DNA from: Anthoceros angustus | Lineage: Eukaryota > Streptophyta > Anthocerotopsida > Anthocerotales > Anthocerotaceae | DNA length: 64,000 bases | Direction of reading: 5' to 3' | Assembly: GCA_010909165.1 (NCBI GenBank) | Contig: VJWM01000179.1 | Coordinates: 186,001-250,000, forward strand | Part shown: one piece after another, positions 21,764-33,385 of the stretch | Numbering within the stretch: position 1 is the first letter of the stretch | Layout of the letters: each line of letters opens with the position of its first letter | Notes under the pieces: generated by a model | The model's input: the letters and a program-made list of their open reading frames with translations, nothing else | The model's database searches: none | What the model was told of the DNA's origin: nothing | Made by a program: the position numbers and the translations under genes

Positions 21764-23172
21764 ATGCAAATTGGGTGCGGGATGTCTCGGAAGGCCCGGC
21801 CCGCAGATGCGAGCGGCAGGAGGAAGGCTAATTCTCTGCAGTGCTGCATGTGCGGGGACGAGGGATTTGTGGATCAGCTCGGGAAATGTAGCGTCTGCGG
21901 CACCCGGTATCAGCACTTGTGAGTATGATGGATGCAGTCTTGATGCTCGTGGGGAAGCTTGGTTTGGCATGCCTTCGCTCTCTGACGTGCCTTGTTTGTT
22001 CTTCCCTCCTCTTGTGTGATCGATGCAGGTACTGTTGCGTGCAGCACAATCCTGAGGGAGTGGTGGTTCTGGATACGGGATGGCCGGACCCCTTCTTGTG
22101 TGACTGGTGCCGCCAAGTGACGCCCAGTGTGGTGGTTCCAGTGGCGTCTGCCGTGGAGAAGGCGGCGGCCAGGGAGAAGCTTGTCCCCAACGTCTACAGG
22201 CCCTGGTTGATGCAGGAGAAGAACGGCGGCGGTGTGGGTGCCGACGGGCTGGACTTTCTGGTGCAAGCGGCCCTGGATGGATCGCCTGCGGAGTCGTGCA
22301 ATCGGAGCCGGGACAGCAGCGGGGAGAATGCCAGCAACGAGGTGCGCAGTGCGGAGGAGAACTCCGCATGTGACACTCTTTCTTCTACCAGCACGATTGA
22401 GAGCGTGAGCGGCCATGGAGCTGCTGCTTGGCGGAAGCAGAGGCAGGGGCGGGCTGCGCAGGGGCAGGTGCAGGTTCAGGTTCAGGACAGGCTTCAGACT
22501 ACTACTGCTGACACGCTCAGTTCGAGCTCCAGCCACCAGGAGCAGATGAAGGGGTGTCAAGCCCTGGGTTCCGATGTGTCGGGTCCGGCTGCCGACGGCA
22601 TTGCCACCAAGGATGCCTGTCAGGGGTTCAATCGGTTGTCGATCAGCAAGGAGGGTGCTGGAGCGGAGGCGGCGGCTGCGAGCCGGGCCGTGTCCAACAC
22701 CCGTGCAGGGCCCAGCCCTGACATCTGGATGCCTCCTGTCAGGCTCATGAGGGGATTCAAGAAGAGCAACCATGTGGTTGCAAACAAGACGCTCGTGCAA
22801 GAGGAGAGCAAGCCCTCGGAATCGCCTCCCCCTGCTCCCAGGGTTCTGCTTAGAAGCCAGAGTTTGAAGGCCTTGTCTGAAAGGAAGCCCCCCCGCAAGG
22901 AAGGTCTGGAGAGGAGCACCAGCCTCCAGTCAGGGTCCTCCATCACTCGAAGAAAGCAGAAATTGCTTGAGAGTATCAATTCGGTGGCGCCCCCGGTCGT
23001 GGTTCATGGTGCAGGAAGTCGGATTCCGGAAGGTGACAAGAGTTTGCCAAGCCAGCTGCCATCTGTGAAGAGAATGAGAATCAGCAACGGTAGAGCGGAA
23101 GTAAAGGCGCCCGTGCCCCAGGGCTTGCTGCCGGTGCGCAGGTACAAGTCCTTGTCGGAGTTATCTTGTTGA
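21764..23172 (+). CDS. Plant PHD-type zinc-finger protein, two exons
   Basis: Exons 21764-21918 and 22029-23172 join across a 110-bp GT-AG intron, giving 432 aa (427 if the in-frame ATG at 21782 is used). The N-terminal C4HC3 finger has Cys 27, 30, 42, 45, His 51 and Cys 54, 76, 79. It reads CCMCGDEGF, then KCSVCGTRYQHLYC, then FLCDWC. The intron falls inside the His-x2-Cys pair. This CCMCGD.GF form is typical of a small plant family of unknown function, not of the acidic-pocket H3K4me3 readers. The long remainder is Ser/Gly-rich, with basic patches (RRKQKLLESI) and a conserved-looking tail VRRYKSLSELS. It is probably nuclear. Function unassigned. Confidence 0.88.
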
Positions 23173-24049
23173 CACATCCCCGGCTCCAATCCACTCCTTC
23201 ATCCGGCGGATAGAATTAGGTCATGGGGAGTGTACAGAAGAATGCCGAGCCCTGCAGCTCTTGGTCCGGAGATATGGCAGCTGGTGTTGGAGCCGTGGCA
23301 GTGATGTTTGATCGAGGGGTTGTGCTGCGGGTGAGCCCCTTTGTAAATTGCAGGCGAGGTAGGGTAGCGCGGGGCAGGGAGGTCACTCACGTTGTGAGCT
23401 TCATGGCCTCAAGGTGTACTGTTTATGTATCACTTGTAGCTTGCAGCATGCTAAGAGATAGGCTAGTTGCTTCAGGAGCTAGACCGGCATAGGCTTGGGA
23501 CGATTGCCGGCCCCATCTTAGGTGCCAGATGTTCTTGGTGTCTTCCCGATGTACATTAGCTACGCTTCTTCTAACACGGTTCAACCTCTTGCAAAATCTG
23601 TGCACTGTAATCAATACATGCAACTTGCACTTCCCTTCACCGATCCAATCCCCTCTGTGCGCCTTTCGTGGAATTTGTGTTGTTCGAGATCAAGCTGGCA
23701 GAATTGTGGCCGACCACCTGCACTTCCAGCTGCAGCAGTAACATGGCCGCCACCAGCAACATGAGCCCATCGCGAGTGTGGCACGCGCGGAATCGGTCCT
23801 CGAAAGGGGGAGGGATGAAGTTCGTGCACGTGTTAATCGACCTCCATCAGGCATCAAATGCATGCGATACTGGCGAAGTTTGCAGGCTGAGCTTACTTAC
23901 GTCGTAGCCCTTGATCATCTTGCCGGCTGCAATGCTGCAAGGGCCTGTGAATTGGTCTCCAAGGGAACCTAGGAAACCGTGGATTCCTTCCTGCAAGCGA
24001 CAAGCCACTGCACACGGAAGGTGTATGGCTTGAAGGACGTGGATCGATT
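23173..24049. other. 3' flank of the PHD gene, no gene recognised
   Basis: Short overlapping frames without family resemblance; likely 3' untranslated and intergenic DNA. Confidence 0.4.
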
Positions 24050-24970
24050 ATCACCTCCTCCTGCATGCAGATTTGCAGCATTAGAACCAGTCAGCTGAAA
24101 CTTGGCAAGGAAAACTTTGCACATCATCCCAAGATCAGGGAAACATTACGTGCCTGCTTGTTCAAGTCTGCAGGGTGTGTACTGTGTAGAAGTGTGCAGG
24201 CAGTGGACTGCAAGAGTGGAACCTCCGCACGTCAAATTGGCACCCAAATTGGTATCGCAGCCTGTAGTGGTCACAGGTCTGTGTGTCTCGGCCATTTGAA
24301 CTGTTGCGAATTGCCACCAGAACTAAGGGCTCCAGTCCACCGCTGTTGAAATCGGAGCACATCCTGGCACCAACCCTGCACACTTGCATTTCACCCATGA
24401 CACCAAGCTGGAAGGGATGATACGAGGCGCTCGGAATCAGGAGCCAGTCGTCAGCTTGAGGAAAGACGAAGAAGTTATTGATGAAGGGGGTGACAAAATA
24501 GCCATCAGCTTATGATAAAATATCAGAATGATTGTGAGTGATGAAGTTGACAGATAATTCTACAACTCCAGAAGCTTCATCGTCTAACGAATTCGTTTGA
24601 GTAATCCGCGTACTTGTCCAAGAAAGGTCTCAATTCGGGAACAGCAATATCTAGCCAAGGTTTTGCTTGGCCATTGTAATCAGTAGCAGCGGACTGTTGA
24701 CCGTTTGTGACCACTCTTCACTTGCGTCAAGAATTCCGGTCAGGAGTCAGGAGCCAGGGTCAGGAGTTCATGTAGTCTATTGACAAGCATGGGAGAGTTG
24801 GAAGAGGTCGGTGAGAACCGGAAAAGATGCTCAAGTCGAAGTGGATCGTCGACGACACACAACAATCGTAGGGGCTGGGATGTATGTCAACACCTCATTC
24901 AATAAATCACTCAACACGAGCGATGTAGACTCTGCAAACTTGCACTGCGTGGTGTGCACATCTATGTATG
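24050..24970. repeat. Dispersed repeat R1, copy 3
   Basis: Parallel to 16060-16930 over its whole length in the same orientation, ending in a shared CAAACTTGCA.TG.GTG block. About 100-150 bp inside it (near 24660-24850) has no counterpart in copy 1. Confidence 0.75.
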
Positions 24971-25713
24971 TTTATGACCCGTTTGGCGAGAGCGGCCACC
25001 GCAAACTGGCCCTGGAAGATAGGACAGCCTGCGGGTCAGTCGTCTTTCTATGAACACAGCCTGCCATGCCGCCATGCCTTTCCCGACCGTTTCCAACGTC
25101 CAACGCCGTAACGGTCAGTTGTGTTACTGCGTGGAACCAACAGATACATACAATGTAAATATACGATTTTCTGACATTTCTTATTGGGTAGCCGTTAAGT
25201 AGCCCTAACCCTGGATCTGAACCAAAAATGAATCTAAATTGCATAGTACTTACTTATGCATGGATGAGATTGGGGTAACTTTTATCCCTGTTTTATTTTC
25301 TTCTAGAGTGTAAATTTTAAATAATTATTTAAAATAATTATTTTTTTACTAACTTCTCTCTTGGTCTTGGGCTGAATTTGCCGCCTTTCCCCCTTCAACT
25401 TAAAGGCCTTTTTTGCTTGTAATCTTTCCTTTACCGCCTTCATCTCCTTGACATTCCCAACCCGAGCCCTCCCTTATCACGTCCTTAATTTCCTGTAGGT
25501 TTTCTCATTCATGTTAGCTCTCCCATGCTACTATTTAGCTTTAAAGGCCCGAGTTTGAACCTTTTAGACTCCCAGCTTGCACCCCCTGTTTCCAGCTTTC
25601 CCTCTCTCACCTCCCCCCTGTCGCACGAGGTAAGCACTTGAATTCATATAAGCACTTCTTCGACCAACAGCCAAGGAAACAAATCTAATACGCAAATATA
25701 TAGGTGCAACCAA
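24971..25713. other. AT-rich flank left of the retrotransposon nest
   Basis: Contains an AT-rich inverted repeat near 25317-25345 and pyrimidine-rich DNA up to the LTR edge. No gene was recognised. Confidence 0.4.
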
Positions 25714-26202
25714 TAACAACAGGAGGAGGTAGCTCGCACGTCGTAGCACAAACATACTCTCCCCAGGAGAACAACACGCAAATTCCTCACACATCGCTCT
25801 CGGAGTCATAGCTTTGGCCTCCTCACAACACTCTTGCATTGCATATCTAGAGGACAAGCTATGATCTGAGCTTGTCCTCAATGGAAGAGTATATATATAC
25901 TAGACCCTGGCATCGGCATATTCCTAAGATATCCTATTGGCATCAGCATATGCCAGAAATATCCTAAGAATACACTATAATATGTAAGGAATATGCCAAA
26001 GCATATTACTTGAGCTTATCCACTTAGCTATTGTATCCTAAGAATACATTATAATATGCAAGGAATATGCCAAAGCATATTACTTGAGCTTATCAACTTA
26101 GCTATTGCTAACCATGTTTAATTAACGCTAATCAATGCTTAATTAACATAAGCATCTTAGATTAATTAACACTAATTACTCACTTAAAGATAAGTAATTA
26201 GA
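25714..26202 (-). repeat. 3' LTR of element A, truncated at its U3 edge
   Basis: Matches 45012-45418 through blocks such as AACACGCAAATTCCTCACAC, GAGGACAAGCTATGATC, GAGCTTGTCCTCAATGGAAG and CTCACTTAAAGATAAGTAAT. The match stops at 26202, while the other copy runs on about 45 bp to its TG end. Confidence 0.9.
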
Positions 26203-27129
26203 TTACCATTTTCTTCTTGCCTTATTGAGCCTGTGCCTCCTGCAGAACACTGGTTCATCCTTGATTAGTTCTATGTGGAACTTCCCTTTGGTGTACTTCC
26301 CCATCTCCGCAAGCGTGAAAGCAAACACATGTCGCGATGCCTCCAACAACTCCTTTAGCTGACGCCGTTGGTTGCTCTTCAACTCGACGCCTGTTAACCA
26401 CTCATGTAGCTGTGGCTCAGATGGCTTGCATGCTTCCTCTACGCGCTCACTCTCCTTGCCCTCCAAACTCGCCTTCTCTTGTTGAGATGCGAGTGCTGGA
26501 ATGTCCTTCACCCACCGAACCCGCTGCTTCAACCTCGCCTTCTTCTGGTTTCGAAGTTGGTAAGCGACTCCAGCGCTAAACAACCAGGTCATCATGTTCA
26601 TGTCAAATGCTTGCCCAAGCAATCGACACCGTTCCTTCTCGGTCACTCCTCGGATCATGCCAAAATCCTCCTGGACTTGCTTCTTCACGCTCATGCATGC
26701 TGGCACATTCTCCAACATGTATCCGCAAGGCCTTTCTTGCCCTTTCTGGATCAAGCGCAAGATCCTCATCAGGTCATAGAACAATGTTGTTCGTGGATCC
26801 TTCAGACCTTGACCCTTTCCTGCAGAGGATAGTCCTTGACACTCCCAACCTGCGATGACAAGGTCCACCGGTTGCCCAAGACAACTGAAATGGGACAACC
26901 CTATCATGCGAACATCCATCGGCGCCTCGGTAACCCTTCACCGACTCCCACGCCAAGAGGTTAGGTACTCCCCATCAAGTCTCTTACGCGCTGACACAAT
27001 CCTTGCTTTTGGATCCGGGTCACAATGCACGATCTTCGCACTTTGATGCCACACTTTAGCACTGCCCAAGCCGGGATCGATGCCTCCAAAGAGTTCCACG
27101 AGCACTATGCCGCTTCCCGAGGTCGCCAT
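26203..27129 (-). CDS. C5-cytosine DNA methyltransferase-like domain fused to the start of a Gypsy reverse transcriptase
   Basis: One minus-strand frame runs from ATG 27129 to 26203 with a single in-frame TGA at about 26938-26940. The first part has a motif I-like SAM-binding segment VLVELFGGIDPGLGSAK. After the stop come motif IV, AGWECQGLSSAG, with the catalytic Cys at about 26841 (Glu replaces the usual preceding Pro), then motif VI MLENVP, and a motif IX/X-like KERCRLLGQAFDMNMMTWL. The target-recognition region and motif VIII between VI and IX are missing: only about 20 residues separate them. The frame continues through a charged linker into FAFTLAEMGKYTKGKFHIEL, the conserved approach to Gypsy RT, and ends at the LTR junction. 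C5 methyltransferases inside retrotransposon coding regions are known from charophytes and dinoflagellates. This copy is inactive by its stop and deletions. Confidence 0.85.
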
Positions 27130-28004
27130 GTGATGACCGGGTGTTTAGGTCACAAACATGTGCTCAACCCTAGGCAAGAACTTACATAGCCTCCTCAGGA
27201 CATCGGGTCCTCTTGCACCATCCTCCACAGCTTTTGCACGGCTCATTGTCAGTCACCACCACCGTCCTGAAGAACCTCCTCCGAGGGTGGTTGCAACCCT
27301 AGCTTGTCTTCCTCCTCCTCGTCGAAATCCTCCATCCGGGCCATGTTGTTAGACACACGCCAAGAGGTTCAAGCACGATGGCGGTCCTTCACTACGGCGC
27401 CAAACACCGGGTAGACGCTGGCAATGAGGTTCTCATGATCCTTGCCATGCAGGTAGAGGGATGCGGGCAATCCGTTCATGGTTCTTTTCTCCACCGGTCG
27501 ATAGTAGACTGCTCCGCCCACAAATCCACCATGACTCTGTTTGTACAAAGCGTCCGCTCGGCAAGACATCAAATGTGTCTGCATCTGACCAAGCAAAGGT
27601 ACCTCGACAAAGGTGAAGTCTTGTTCTTGGTTTGAATGAAACCTTCAGCTTGTACCTTGTCACCCCAACACATGCTCCGTGGTCCCACAAGGTCCGATCT
27701 TCCACTTGGTTTCCTTCAACCTTTCTTGGTGGAGACCCAACGCTTCCTTCACTCTTCTTCCAACGATCACCTACTGTGCTTGTCAATCAACACCTCCTTG
27801 GTGCGAATCCATTGATTTCAATGTGCCTCTCCCGATTGTTGACCAAAGCCACCCCACTCAGTAAAGATTCCGCTTCCACGAGATGCTTGGTTCGGAGGTC
27901 AGCAATGACATCATTGCTACCTGCTGTGGCAAATCTTAGACACTTGCTTCGTCTTCAAGGGTTGTCAACATCCGCCGAGTCAAACCCCTAACTTCCTTCA
28001 TGCT
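27130..28004 (-). pseudogene. Element A protease-to-methyltransferase linker, frameshifted
   Basis: Open minus-strand pieces (for example 27786-27433 and 27596-27369) shift frame repeatedly. Segments such as HLVEAESLLSGVALVNN near the B boundary resemble the stretch between protease and RT in Gypsy polyproteins, by general character only. An acidic MEDFDEEEEDKLG piece lies near 27345. The family of the linker is not certain. Confidence 0.45.
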
Positions 28005-31000
28005 TGTGGCGCGACTTTTGCTGACGGCCAGCCGGGCGCGCACAATCCCGTGTCGTTGTAGGAAGGAGTTCGTTCCCAAGGGAATGTGACTGCTTGCGCT
28101 GCTTCAAAGCGATTCTCGCCTTACTTTGCGTCGCTCGGTCCCAACGCACACACCTTAGTTCACGCCTAACTACTCGCGACAAACACCGCAGTGCCGATGG
28201 CTAAACGCTTAAGGACCTGTCAGGCTCTGCTCGCTCGCCTCACACCTCCGGCCCACCTCTCCACTCACACTACACTTATCGGCCTTTTAAGAAAAGACGG
28301 GGTTACATGCCCGACCTCCTCCGCTGCTCCACCGCCTCCGTCCGGAGACGCGCTCCCCAAGTCCCTCCGGCCACACGCTCCGGTCCGTTCGGCGGGCGCG
28401 GCTGGGCGAGCACGGGTCCCCGCCACCCTTCCCCGCACACCACAACACGTTAGGTCCGTCACGGGACCACGATCGATCCTCCCGAGCCGGCTCGCCGTGA
28501 CTCAGACTCACGTTATCAAGAAGACACACAAGGTCTACAAGAACGCTGCATCAACACCAAGAAAGATGATTTATTGGCAGCCCGGCCCTCTTATACTACG
28601 CCCAGTCGGCGCCTTTATTACACCCCTATTACGGTGGCCATTTCGGTATGCCTAATCGACGCCTACCATCCTATTCCTCCCCTATCTCCTTCGCCGGTGG
28701 TGGGAAGGTCCGGGTTCCGCCTTGGGATTGGTGGTCCAATCTCCGATAATTAAGCACTAATCGGATGATCCGCGAGGCGGACCTCCTTTCTCCCGAATCG
28801 CCAGTTATACGGCGGGCGGTCGACGACCGCTACCACAACGTCATCCTCCCCTGGCCGGGTCCCCTCGGTGGGGCCCATTCTCTGCTCCCCTAAGCGTAAG
28901 TCGAAGGGGCTCCTCCTTACCGCCGAGTCCGGACCTCGAGGTCCGGGTCTCGACCCCGAGCCCGAACTCCAAGGGTCCGGCTTATTTCCGAGTCCGACCG
29001 GCCGGTCCGCTCTCGGGTTCGGACCTCGTGGTCCGATATACCGGGTCCGATCCCCAAGCTCCGGACTCCCGTGGACCTCGATCGCTAGGTCCTCCTCCTT
29101 ACCCAGACCCTTGTCTTGGTTGGGTTGGCTCCCCTTGCACCCCTGCCCCCCCCCTTGGCGGATCGGGTGGTGGTGAACTTACCTTGGGGTCCGCTGCCCG
29201 CCTCCTCTTGGGGCTCCTCTCCTTGCCGTCGTCTCCAAGCAGGGCCCCTAGGGTCCCCTCGGTGGGGCCACGGATCTGCTCCCCTAGCGTAAGTCGAAGG
29301 GGCTCCTCCTTCTTGAGTCCGGACCTCGAGGTCGGTCTCGACTCGAACTGAACTCCAAGGGTCCGGCTTATTTCTGAGTCCGGCCTGGGTCCTCGTCTCC
29401 GGGTTCGGACCTCGGGGTCCGTGAATAGGTCCGTCCCCAAACTCGGACCCCTTCCGGACCTCGTCTTGCTAGGTCCTCCTCCTTACCCAGACCCTTGTCT
29501 TGGTTGGGTTGGCTCCCTTTGCACCCCCTCACCCCTTCCGGATCGGGTGGTGGTGAACTTACCTTGGGTCCTGCGTCCCGCTCCTCTTGGGGCTCCTCTC
29601 CTTGCCGTCGTCTCCAAGCAGGGCCCCTAGGTCCTGTCTTGTCCCGTGCCCTTCTTCCCCTCCGAGCCTGGGTCCGTATTGCGGGCCGAGGCCTCTACCG
29701 CCAGGAGCTCGGTGTGGTAATAGGCAAAGTCCGAATCCACTTGTGGATTGCCTCTTCCACGCGCCCGAGCACCATACTCCCTTCGCCATAGGTGCTCCGG
29801 AGCCGAGCCTCTGCCGCTTGTTGCTCCACCTCCCGCCAAGTTTGATAGCCGGAGCCGGGCCGCGAGGTCGCAGGCGCCTGCCACCTCCCCGCCGTTGCTC
29901 CACTTGCTCCAACTCCTCCGCCTGCTCCGCCACCTCCCGCCATAGCCGCGTTCCTTCAAACTTCCTCGGTGCTTCTTATACCTTCCGGCGCCCTCGCCTC
30001 TTTGTCCATTCCGTTAACTCGCCATCTCCCGCCTCCCTCCACGGCCGCAACACGCCAGAGCGGCTTCACCCAGCCTTTCCATCTCGGCGTCACGCTCCTG
30101 TTCCATCGCCCCTTCACTCCGTCCAGCAGGCCGGGCCGCTCTATTTCCGGTCGCGTTCGCGACCATGTCCTGACTACCATTCCTCTCAATGATAGTTTGA
30201 GCCGCAGCCCAAAGTCTCCTTGCGGTCCTCCATCTCCCCGCCGCTGCTCCACCTCCCGAGCCGAGTCCGAGATCCTCCATCTCCTTGTCGCGAACTTCTT
30301 GGCCTGGCCGTCCGGCTTGCTCCGCCACCTCCCCGCCATCTTCGTGCGAGGAGGCTATCTCCGCCAAGTCTGGATTCTCCCATTGAGAATTCCTTGCTTG
30401 CTCAAGCGTCTTGGGTTGTAACTCCAAGGTGTCCTTCTTGTCCTCCAACTCCTGCCGCCTCCCTTCTACCTCCTGCAGTGCACAGGGTCCCGATTTCCCG
30501 GGTCTTGGCCTCCAGGACGGCTTCTGCGCTTGCTCCGCCACCGCCGGCCTTCGCCGTGGCTCTCTCGGCCTCCCTCCACCGGTTCGATCACGCCGATAGT
30601 GATCGCGATCGGCCGCCGTGGCCTCCGCCTCCTTGGCCACCTTCACGAGCCTCTCGGCTTGGCTCGGGCTTCCCTCCTTGGCCACCTTCACGAGCCTCTC
30701 GGCCGCCGTGGCCTCCGCCTCCTCTTGGCTCCTCCGCCTCAGAGGTCCTCCGCCGCTGGGCCTCCTTGGCTGCTTGGTCCTCGGTGAAGGAATTTAGTCC
30801 GGTCCTTGCGGATGGACGGACCTCCCTCTCGCCTCCCGGCGCTTCCTCTCAATCCGGCCGAGCTTGGCCTTCCTTGCCTCACAGGCTCCCTCCAGCTGCT
30901 CACGGAGTACCATGCGCCTCGGGTGGCTTCTACCTCCGGGTCTTGGCCTCCAGTGTTTATGCGGCTCGTCGTGCTTGCTCATGCCACTGCTCGGCCTTGG

Positions 31001-33385
31001 CGTGGCTCTCTCGCCTCCCTCCACCGGTTCGATCACGCCGATAGTGATCGCGATCGGCCGCCGTGGCCTCGCCTCCTTGGCCACCTTCACGAGCCTCTCG
31101 GCTTGGCTCCCTCCACGGTTCGATCACGCCGATAGTGATCGCGATCGGCCGCCCGTTACGCTTGCGCCCGGGCCCTCACTTCTGCTGCGCTCGCCCCACT
31201 GCGAGGTCCTCGCGCTTGGGCCTCCTTGCCTTGCTCCTCCGGTGAAGGAATTTAGTCCGGTCCTTGCGGATGGACGGACCTCCCTCTCGGCCTCCCGTTT
31301 CCCTCCTCAATCCGGCCGAGAGCTTGGCCTTCCTTCTGCCTCACAGGCTCCCTCCAGCTCACGGAGGTACCATGCGCCTCGGGTGGCTTCTACCTCCACA
31401 GGTCTTCTCGGCCATCCCAGAGACTGTGAGCATACCGTCCATGACGGTAGCTGTGACCCGTGTTTCTTCCACGGCCGCCGTGAGGCTCCCACAAAGTCCG
31501 TGGCGGGGCCGGCATCTCACGGTCCGCCAAGGACCTCCATACCGCTGTCCGAGTAAGTCGGTGGGTTCTCGGACCTAATCGGGACCCTTAGGTCCCGAGG
31601 CCGAGCCCCGAGCTTCCTTGGCCCTTTTGGCGCGAGCTCCTTCTCGCCCTTTTCTCCACAGGGCTCGGAGGAGGTGAGGAGTCCGGAGCAAGCCTTTGCC
31701 CCTTCACATCGGCAGGACCCGGCTCAGTGCGGGCTGCAGTGTCCTGCTCCACAGGCGCGTCCCTTTACGCCCTCCTTGCTTCCTCGCTTCTTGCCACTCA
31801 GGTGGGCGGGGTAGAATCTTGGCACCGGCCGGGGTGCAGCGTTGGTAGCCGTGGTCTTGCGTCTCTTGGCTCCCTCACAGTCGTGAGGCTCCTCGGTAGG
31901 AGTGGTGGCAGTGGCGTGGGTCGGGGCAGCTTCTGCGGCCACTCTGGTTGGGGCACGGGAGGAGGGAATGAATTCCCATACTTCCACAGGTGGTGAGGGG
32001 TCCGTTCAGACGTATGGAGTCGGAATCCTCGATCGTCCTCCTCCGGGTCCGTTTGGCTTTGACGATCGGCCTCCTCCCTCGGCGCCCTTGCCGCTCCACT
32101 TGGCGGGGCCTCGGTCCTTTCGGGCGCTCGCTCAAGCTCTCCTTCCTTGAGGAGCTCGAAATGCCCCATACATGGATCGGTATGGGGACAGCCCAGATGG
32201 CGAGGCTTCTCGGTCCTGAGCTTGCGAGCCTCCTGGCTAAACCGGGCGAAGATAATCCTTCCCCGTCGCCCTCTTCCCATTGCGGCGCGCGGGAATACCA
32301 GATTATCACCAAGGTGATCCACCTTGGTGAGTAGGTTCGATGGACAATGATCCGGGCTACCGCCCTTACTCGACCGTCCAACATGGATATCACCAACCGT
32401 TGGTGGTCCGCTGGCCCTGTGCCTTAGCATCGGCTGGCCCTATCTTCCTTCGCCTTGAGGGCTCGGCACCCTCCCCTCTTCCTCCTTTGGGCGGTTGTAG
32501 GCGCCTCGGGACCTCAAGGTCCATCGCCTTGGGTCCTCCGGAGGTTCTTGGACCGCACCTCCTTATTGACCGCCACAAGATCTTCCGGCGAACTCCGGAC
32601 GGTGACACTGTCCGTCCATCCGAACACATCCAAATGCCACTCCTGCACCAATTCTCCCGCCTCGGAGCCAGGCCCAAAGTCCGGATAGCGCGGGTCACAA
32701 TGTTGCGCTCCACAAGGTTCCATGGCTCCCAAACTTCCGCAGGCTTTTGGGTGCCATCGCCTTCTCCTCCTTGCCGAGCCGCTTGTCGGAGACACCGCAC
32801 GCTGCGCCGCGCTCGCTCCGACCAACGGTGAGCCGCTGCCAAGACGCCCGAGTGTCCCACGAGATACCGCGAGCGGTTGCGGGCGCGAGATCGCGAATTG
32901 TCTCGAGGTCGCAGAAATGACCTTCTTCGCCGCTTCGGGAGTAACTGGGCGGAGGGCGCCTTCTCGTCCAGAATCGCCGAGGTCTCGCATGGCTTATTCT
33001 CGACCTTACGCCTCCGCTTACTCGCCTTACGCCACGCTGCCTTACGCCGCCAGCGCGCGTGAATACTGCTATAACGGCCTCGCAAGGTTACGGTCTGGCG
33101 GTGCATGCCGTCCTCCACTCGGTCGCCCACGTGGCGCCCGTCCGCTCCACTCAACTAAGTTACTTTCCTGGCGTACTTATCACCTGGTCACAGGTGGGTC
33201 GGACTTATCCTGCTACTCCGCCGCCATAGTAGGTCGTGCGTTCCTCACTCCGGTCGGAGTATACTCCGAGTGCCGTCCGAGTGCTATCCATGCTTATTTC
33301 CCCTTTTTCGCCTCATTTTATCCTTACTCCTACAAAAAACAAAACCCTACCTAATTTCTAACCCCAAGGAAGTCCGTAGTCCACA
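28005..33385 (-). repeat. 3' LTR of element B (5.4 kb)
   Basis: GC-rich and without a conserved coding frame. Unlike the 5' LTR it contains two internal tandem duplications: period 384 bp (about 28860-29630) and period 444 bp (about 30500-31390). These account for about 830 of the 1,076-bp length difference. Open frames across it on both strands are by-products of composition. It also carries many short CCTC/GGTCC and TCCGG runs. Confidence 0.85.

Noticed and set aside
26203-27129. Methyltransferase as an ordinary host gene
   Set aside because: It reads directly into Gypsy RT, lies between LTRs and downstream of gag on the same strand, and lacks host-gene introns.
28005-33385. Many open frames of 100-270 codons on both strands
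   Set aside because: They lie in an LTR, are not conserved in the second LTR copy, and are rich in Ser/Pro/Arg as expected from GC-rich low-complexity DNA.
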